Shown: positions 60,801-64,000 of the stretch, piece after piece | Layout: each line of letters opens with the position of its first letter | Numbering within the stretch: position 1 is the first letter of the stretch | Origin: JACRAR01 sp041674385 | GTDB lineage: Bacteria > Pseudomonadota > Gammaproteobacteria > Burkholderiales > Rhodocyclaceae | NCBI GenBank assembly: GCA_041674385.1 | Contig: JBAYVU010000014.1 | Span: 1-64,000 of the forward strand | Reading direction: 5' to 3' | Length of the DNA stretch: 64,000 nucleotides | Made by a program: the position numbers and the translations under genes | The notes under the pieces: generated by a model | The model's input: only the letters and a program-made list of their open reading frames with translations | What the model was told of the DNA's origin: nothing | The model's database searches: none

Positions 60801-61761
60801 GAACGGCGAACTGGCTTGGCTCAATCAAGGCGCCGGCCGGCTTTCTGCGCGCCTCAAGCAACTGGCCATCGGCGATAACACGGTCAGCAAGGCGTCGAGC
60901 GAAGCATCCGGCAGCGACATGCTCAAAGAGTTGCCCGGTCTGGACATCGAGGTCGAGCAATTCCTGCTGCGCGACAAACCTTATGGCAAGCTCCGGTTAA
61001 ACGCAGACAACCATGAGGGCACCTGGGAAGCCAAGCTGGATATTGAAAATGACGATGCCAAAATTGGTGGCGAAGGCAAGTGGCGTCCGAGCACTTCCCA
61101 ACCCGACACCCACCTGAAATTCACGCTCAATGTCAAGAGCATAGAGAAGCTGCTGGCACGACTGGGTTATCCGGATGTGCTGCGACGTGGCTCCGCCAAA
61201 CTGGAAGGAGCGCTTTCCTGGAATGGCACGCCGTTCGAGATCGACTACCCTTCGCTCAGCGGCATGCTCGATGTCGAAGCCTCGAAAGGCCAGTTCAACA
61301 AACTCGAACCCGGTGTCGGACGGCTGCTCGGCATCCTCAGCCTGCAATCGCTGCCGCGCCGCATCACGCTGGATTTTCGCGATATCTTCAGCCAGGGCTT
61401 CGCTTTCGACAATATTTCCGGCCGTCTCAACCTGACCAACGGCGTGATCAATACCCAGGGCTTTCAGATCGTCGGACCGTCTGCCAAAATTCTCATGAGC
61501 GGCAGCGCTAACCTGACGCAGGAAACCCAGAACCTGAAAGTGCACGTGTCTCCCGCGCTCGGCGAAAGCCTTGCGGTCGGCGCCATGCTGGCACACCCGG
61601 CGGCAGGCGCCATCGCCTGGCTGGCGGATAAGATATTGAAGAACCCGATCGATCAGATATTCTCTTACGAATACGCGGTCACCGGAAGCTGGGACGATCC
61701 GAAGGTGGAAAAACTTTCCGGGCCGCAGACAAAAACCGAGAATGCCGAAAAGCCCAAATGA
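57829..61761 (+). CDS. yhdP: YhdP-family AsmA-like outer-membrane lipid transport protein
   Basis: A 1310-residue, single-N-terminal-anchor periplasmic-spanning protein of the YhdP/AsmA-like (DUF3971) family, thought to carry phospholipids between membranes. The anchor helix (LAWLLMLGYFGFALLFLTLRYALL) begins about 20 residues in. The DUF3971-like centre and the C-terminal domain (GVGRLLGILSLQSLPRRITLDFRDIF; PSAKILMSGSANL) match. Start at 57829 precedes the anchor; ATGs at 57781 and 57733 lie upstream in frame, the former before an octamer repeat. Confidence 0.92.
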   Translation: MPISLLGRSSLCKLLRLLAWLLMLGYFGFALLFLTLRYALLPQINDYHVDIERMLSDSLGRQVVIAGLEAQWQGLHPQLALHGFQIHDRQGRPALALDNVAAEISWTSLLHFGLRLNRLEIVAPELIIRRNPQGQVFIAGLQLNAPTLENENDFSDWLLAQRRVVVRDASITWQDELRGAPTLTLRHLNFVLQNNGDRHRFGLTADPPHALAKRLDIRGDFRGNDLDAFAAWQGEAYAELDYADLAVWRAWIDYPLDLPQGSGGMRLWLGFAQNQLTQLTADIALTDVQLRLAPDLPLLDLQYMQGRLAGKRLNRGFEANAKQLALTTRDGINIEPTDFQLRWIPATEHTSSHGELSANSLDLDALARLAAYLPIDPTIRQRLTEAAPRGKLFDLKSSWSGTAQVGIATYALRARFEGLGMQAQGTLPGFEGVSGSIEGNDQGGSLKLASQQTRLNLPLVFADPSIPLATLNAQLKWNVRHEAGQERLEVKLEHASFENQDAAGTASGSYLSRAGEPGEIDLQAHFSRAAGTSVWRYMPLAVSKDVGDWLHSSILGGVSDETTLRLKGDLKRFPFDDGSGVFEVKGKFHGATLKYAARWPQIEQIAGELEFVGKRMLIKASQGDIYGVKLSEVKAEIADLEVPEELIVISGNAAGPTADFLRFIDDSPVSEHIDHFTDDMKAVGSGHLKLKLVLPLRHLSETKTEGIFEFAGNKLLLDGDLPQLTDVNGRMQFSGDALKAEKIRAAMLGSPMTIDVKTIGNGTVLINSEGNLSIADLRKQFSHPLLDHLSGSSFWRGRVRVRKKIPELMIESKLLGISSSLPEPFNKSASETLPLRFERKLLPEPQRTGAAATRRGAARLAPAASAGSRDQIELGLGNFLAARFVRHHEGERAEKTVWDRGAVALGESVAMPDKGLLLAVNLKKIDADFWRRILGAGEKSGNLPRLAANLTLKTREFTLFDHRLNDLEVKATASTAVRDSGWRAEVKSRELNGELAWLNQGAGRLSARLKQLAIGDNTVSKASSEASGSDMLKELPGLDIEVEQFLLRDKPYGKLRLNADNHEGTWEAKLDIENDDAKIGGEGKWRPSTSQPDTHLKFTLNVKSIEKLLARLGYPDVLRRGSAKLEGALSWNGTPFEIDYPSLSGMLDVEASKGQFNKLEPGVGRLLGILSLQSLPRRITLDFRDIFSQGFAFDNISGRLNLTNGVINTQGFQIVGPSAKILMSGSANLTQETQNLKVHVSPALGESLAVGAMLAHPAAGAIAWLADKILKNPIDQIFSYEYAVTGSWDDPKVEKLSGPQTKTENAEKPK

Positions 61762-61765
61762 GCCT

Positions 61766-62575
61766 ATGTCTGAGAAACTGATTATCGCTGCGGTCCAGAT
61801 GGTTTCCGGACCGGAAGTCGAAGCCAACCTGGATGAAGCCAGGCGACTGATTGCCCAAGCGGCGGCGCAGGGCGCGCACTTGGTGGCTTTGCCCGAGTAT
61901 TTCCCGTTGATCGGCGCAGCCGATGCCGAGCGCCTGGCCGCCAGGGAGAACGATGGCGAAGGGCCGATCCAGGATTTTCTCAGCGCGACAGCCCGGCAGT
62001 TTGGCCTCTGGCTGGTCGGCGGGTCGTTGCCGATGACCGCGATTGACCCGGCCAAAATGCGCAACGCTTGCCTGGTCTATGATGAAAGCGGCCGGCGCGT
62101 GGCCCGCTACGATAAAATCCATCTGTTCGGTTTTACGCGTGGAACGGAAAGCTACAACGAGAGTCTGACTATCGAAGCGGGTACTGCGGTAGTCGCCTGC
62201 GATTCTCCTTTTGGCCGTATCGGCCTGGCGATTTGCTACGATCTGCGCTTTCCCGAATTGTTCCGGGCGATGGGCAGCGTGGACCTGCTGGTGGTGCCGG
62301 CCGCCTTCACCGAGACGACCGGCCGCGCCCACTGGGAATTGCTGGTACGCTGCCGCGCCGTCGAAAACCAATGCTACCTGCTGGCTGCGGCACAGGGCGG
62401 ACAACACCCGAATGGCCGCGTTACCCATGGCAACAGCATGATTGTCGACCCCTGGGGGGAGGTGCTGGCGTGCTGCGACAAGGGTGCCGGGATAGTGACC
62501 GCCGAAATCGACCCGGCGCGCATTGCCGAAGTGCGCGCCAGTCTGCCGGCGTTGAAGCATCGCGTGCTGCGATGA
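61766..62575 (+). CDS. Carbon-nitrogen hydrolase (nitrilase/omega-amidase-like)
   Basis: A 269-residue nitrilase-superfamily enzyme. The Glu-Lys-Cys triad is visible in LPEYFPL, YDKIHLFGF and AICYDLRFPE, matching the Nit branch (deaminated glutathione amidase/omega-amidase). The ATG at 61766 lies four bases after yhdP; the yhdP-nitrilase-tldD order is common in betaproteobacteria. Confidence 0.92.
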   Translation: MSEKLIIAAVQMVSGPEVEANLDEARRLIAQAAAQGAHLVALPEYFPLIGAADAERLAARENDGEGPIQDFLSATARQFGLWLVGGSLPMTAIDPAKMRNACLVYDESGRRVARYDKIHLFGFTRGTESYNESLTIEAGTAVVACDSPFGRIGLAICYDLRFPELFRAMGSVDLLVVPAAFTETTGRAHWELLVRCRAVENQCYLLAAAQGGQHPNGRVTHGNSMIVDPWGEVLACCDKGAGIVTAEIDPARIAEVRASLPALKHRVLR

Positions 62576-62602
62576 TGTTGATCAATATTTTTTGGTAACC
62601 AT

Positions 62603-64000
62603 ATGACCTCCACCGATCTTTTCCTTACCGCCGAGCAATGCCTGCTGACACCCTACCATCTGACGCCGGGACAACTCGACGACGTGTTCGGCATGATCTT
62701 CGGCAATCAAGTCGAGTATGCCGATCTCTATTTTCAGTATGCCCGTTCGGAAGGCTGGAGCCTGGAAGAAGGCATCGTCAAATCGGGCAGTTTCAATATC
62801 GAACAAGGTGTCGGCGTACGCGCCGTCGCCGGGGAAAAAACCGCCTTCGCCTATTCCGATGAAATCAGTCTGGCCGCCCTGCAAAGCGCGGCCAAGGCGA
62901 CGCGCGCCATCGCCGCCCAAGGCGGCACTGAACGGGTGCCTCTGCTCAGGCGCGGTGCGCAGATGGCACCCGCCACTGCGCTGTATGCCTCTCACGACCC
63001 TATCGCAGCGCTTGCCGATACCGAGAAGGTCAGGCTGCTGGAACGCCTCGAAGGCTACGCGCGCGCCCTCGACACGCGTGTCGTCGAAGTCATGGCGAGC
63101 CTCGCCGGCACCTGGGAAGTCGTGCTGGTGGCGCGCAGCGACGGTCGCATCGGGGCCGATGTGCGGCCGCTGGTGCGGGTCTCGGTCAGCGTCATCATGG
63201 CGGAACAGGGGAAACGCGAGCAGGGTTCGGCGGGCGGGGGCGGACGTTTCGACTACGCTTACTTCAGCGACGCGATATTGCAGGACTATGCGGCCAGGGC
63301 AGTACATCAGGCCAGCGTCAATCTGGCCGCCAAGCCGGCACCGGCCGGAACCATGACAGTGGTATTGGGCGCCGGCTGGCCCGGCATCCTGCTGCACGAG
63401 GCGATCGGCCACGGTCTCGAAGGCGACTTCAACCGCAAGGGCAGCTCGGTCTTCTCCGGCCGCATCGGCGAGCGGGTCGCGGCGCAGGGCGTGACCGTGA
63501 TCGATGACGGCAGCATTCCGGATCGGCGCGGTTCCCTGTCGGTCGATGACGAGGGCAACCCGACCCAACGCACCTTGCTGATCGATGACGGCAGGCTGGT
63601 TGGCTATCTGCAGGACTCGCTCAACGCCCGCCTGATGGGCGTTTCTTCCACCGGCAACGGCCGCCGCGAATCCTTCGCCCATCTGCCGCTGCCGCGCATG
63701 ACCAACACCTGCATGCTGAACGGCGACAAGCATCCGCAGGAGATCATCGCTTCGGTGAAGAAGGGGCTGTATGCGGCGAATTTCGGCGGCGGCCAGGTCG
63801 ACATCACCAGCGGCAAGTTTGTCTTCTCGGCCGCCGAAGCCTACCTGATCGAGAACGGCAAAATCACTTCCCCGGTCAAGGGCGCAACGCTGATCGGCAA
63901 TGGCCCGGATGTGCTGCAACGTGTGACCATGATCGGCAACGACATGAAGCTCGATCCGGGCGTCGGCACCTGCGGCAAGGAAGGCCAGAGCGTGCCGGTC
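62603..64000 (+). CDS. tldD: Metalloprotease TldD (partial, runs off window end)
   Basis: A 466-codon fragment of TldD, the partner of TldE/PmbA in a heterodimeric protease that degrades unfolded peptides and matures some peptide antibiotics and CcdA. The zinc-binding HEAIGH motif is at residues 265-270. The N-terminal beta-rich domain and downstream conserved segments (SSTGNGRRESFAHLPLPRMTNT, VKGATLIGNG) are intact. The stop lies beyond 64000. Confidence 0.95.
   Translation, partial: MTSTDLFLTAEQCLLTPYHLTPGQLDDVFGMIFGNQVEYADLYFQYARSEGWSLEEGIVKSGSFNIEQGVGVRAVAGEKTAFAYSDEISLAALQSAAKATRAIAAQGGTERVPLLRRGAQMAPATALYASHDPIAALADTEKVRLLERLEGYARALDTRVVEVMASLAGTWEVVLVARSDGRIGADVRPLVRVSVSVIMAEQGKREQGSAGGGGRFDYAYFSDAILQDYAARAVHQASVNLAAKPAPAGTMTVVLGAGWPGILLHEAIGHGLEGDFNRKGSSVFSGRIGERVAAQGVTVIDDGSIPDRRGSLSVDDEGNPTQRTLLIDDGRLVGYLQDSLNARLMGVSSTGNGRRESFAHLPLPRMTNTCMLNGDKHPQEIIASVKKGLYAANFGGGQVDITSGKFVFSAAEAYLIENGKITSPVKGATLIGNGPDVLQRVTMIGNDMKLDPGVGTCGKEGQSVPV

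Noticed and set aside
1..64000. tRNA genes
   Set aside because: No cloverleaf with a TTCRA-type T loop was recognised by eye; a tRNAscan run would settle it.

Overview
The window looks like a chromosomal stretch from a respiring, facultatively anaerobic betaproteobacterium. This rests on the gene set and order, not on a database match: ffs-dnaX-ybaB-recR, petABC followed by sspA-sspB, argJ-glnE, yhdP-nitrilase-tldD, a narGHJI nitrate reductase operon, an NnrS/hemerythrin cluster and an SHP/diheme cytochrome c cluster. The organism probably respires oxygen through cytochrome bc1 and reduces nitrate. I saw no tRNA, CRISPR array, insertion sequence or prophage.

Layout. 1-9.6 kb is housekeeping: 4.5S RNA, DNA polymerase III tau/gamma, EbfC, RecR, the bc1 complex, SspA/SspB, a SpeE-like protein, NAD(P)HX repair and a small conserved ORF. 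10-23.6 kb is an accessory block rich in secreted proteins. Its core is a ten-gene co-directional operon (10143-16052). A CRP-type palindrome and a -10 box lie in front of it and a strong intrinsic terminator closes it. It encodes a CsgG-like lipoprotein fused to peptidoglycan-binding and DUF4384-like domains, several small exported proteins, three exported proteins with Asn/Gln/Gly/Ala/Val-rich repeats that resemble amyloid subunits, an OmpA-type protein and an exported HExxH protein. A FecR-like protein, an outer-membrane beta-barrel, a lipoprotein hydrolase, a TPR/glycosyltransferase-like protein and an exported caspase-like protein follow. I read the operon as a candidate curli-like secretion and surface-fibre system; this is the most interesting part of the window.

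23.7-33 kb carries a DctPQM TRAP transporter, a P-type ATPase with unusual membrane motifs, a MOSC protein and a minus-strand operon (DUF59 protein, NnrS-like protein, hemerythrin/DUF2249 protein) suited to nitric oxide or Fe-S stress. 33.3-38.1 kb is one operon: cytochrome b561, SHP, diheme cytochrome c, a membrane class III nucleotide cyclase and a QseBC/PmrAB-like two-component pair. It is preceded by a CTTAAG-N5-CTTAAG direct repeat, the type of box that such regulators bind. A similar box lies in front of the gene for a two-repeat, DxNxDG-containing protein near 40 kb.

38-46 kb holds an HD-GYP protein, DAHP synthase, a TupABC-type tungstate transporter (useful next to a molybdo-enzyme) and a cNMP-binding/degenerate-GGDEF protein. 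46-52.7 kb is narGHJI. The rest is a type II toxin-antitoxin pair, argJ-glnE on the minus strand and yhdP-nitrilase-tldD on the plus strand; tldD runs off the window end. cAMP is a recurring thread (cyclase, cNMP-binding protein, CRP-type site), but that link is inference.
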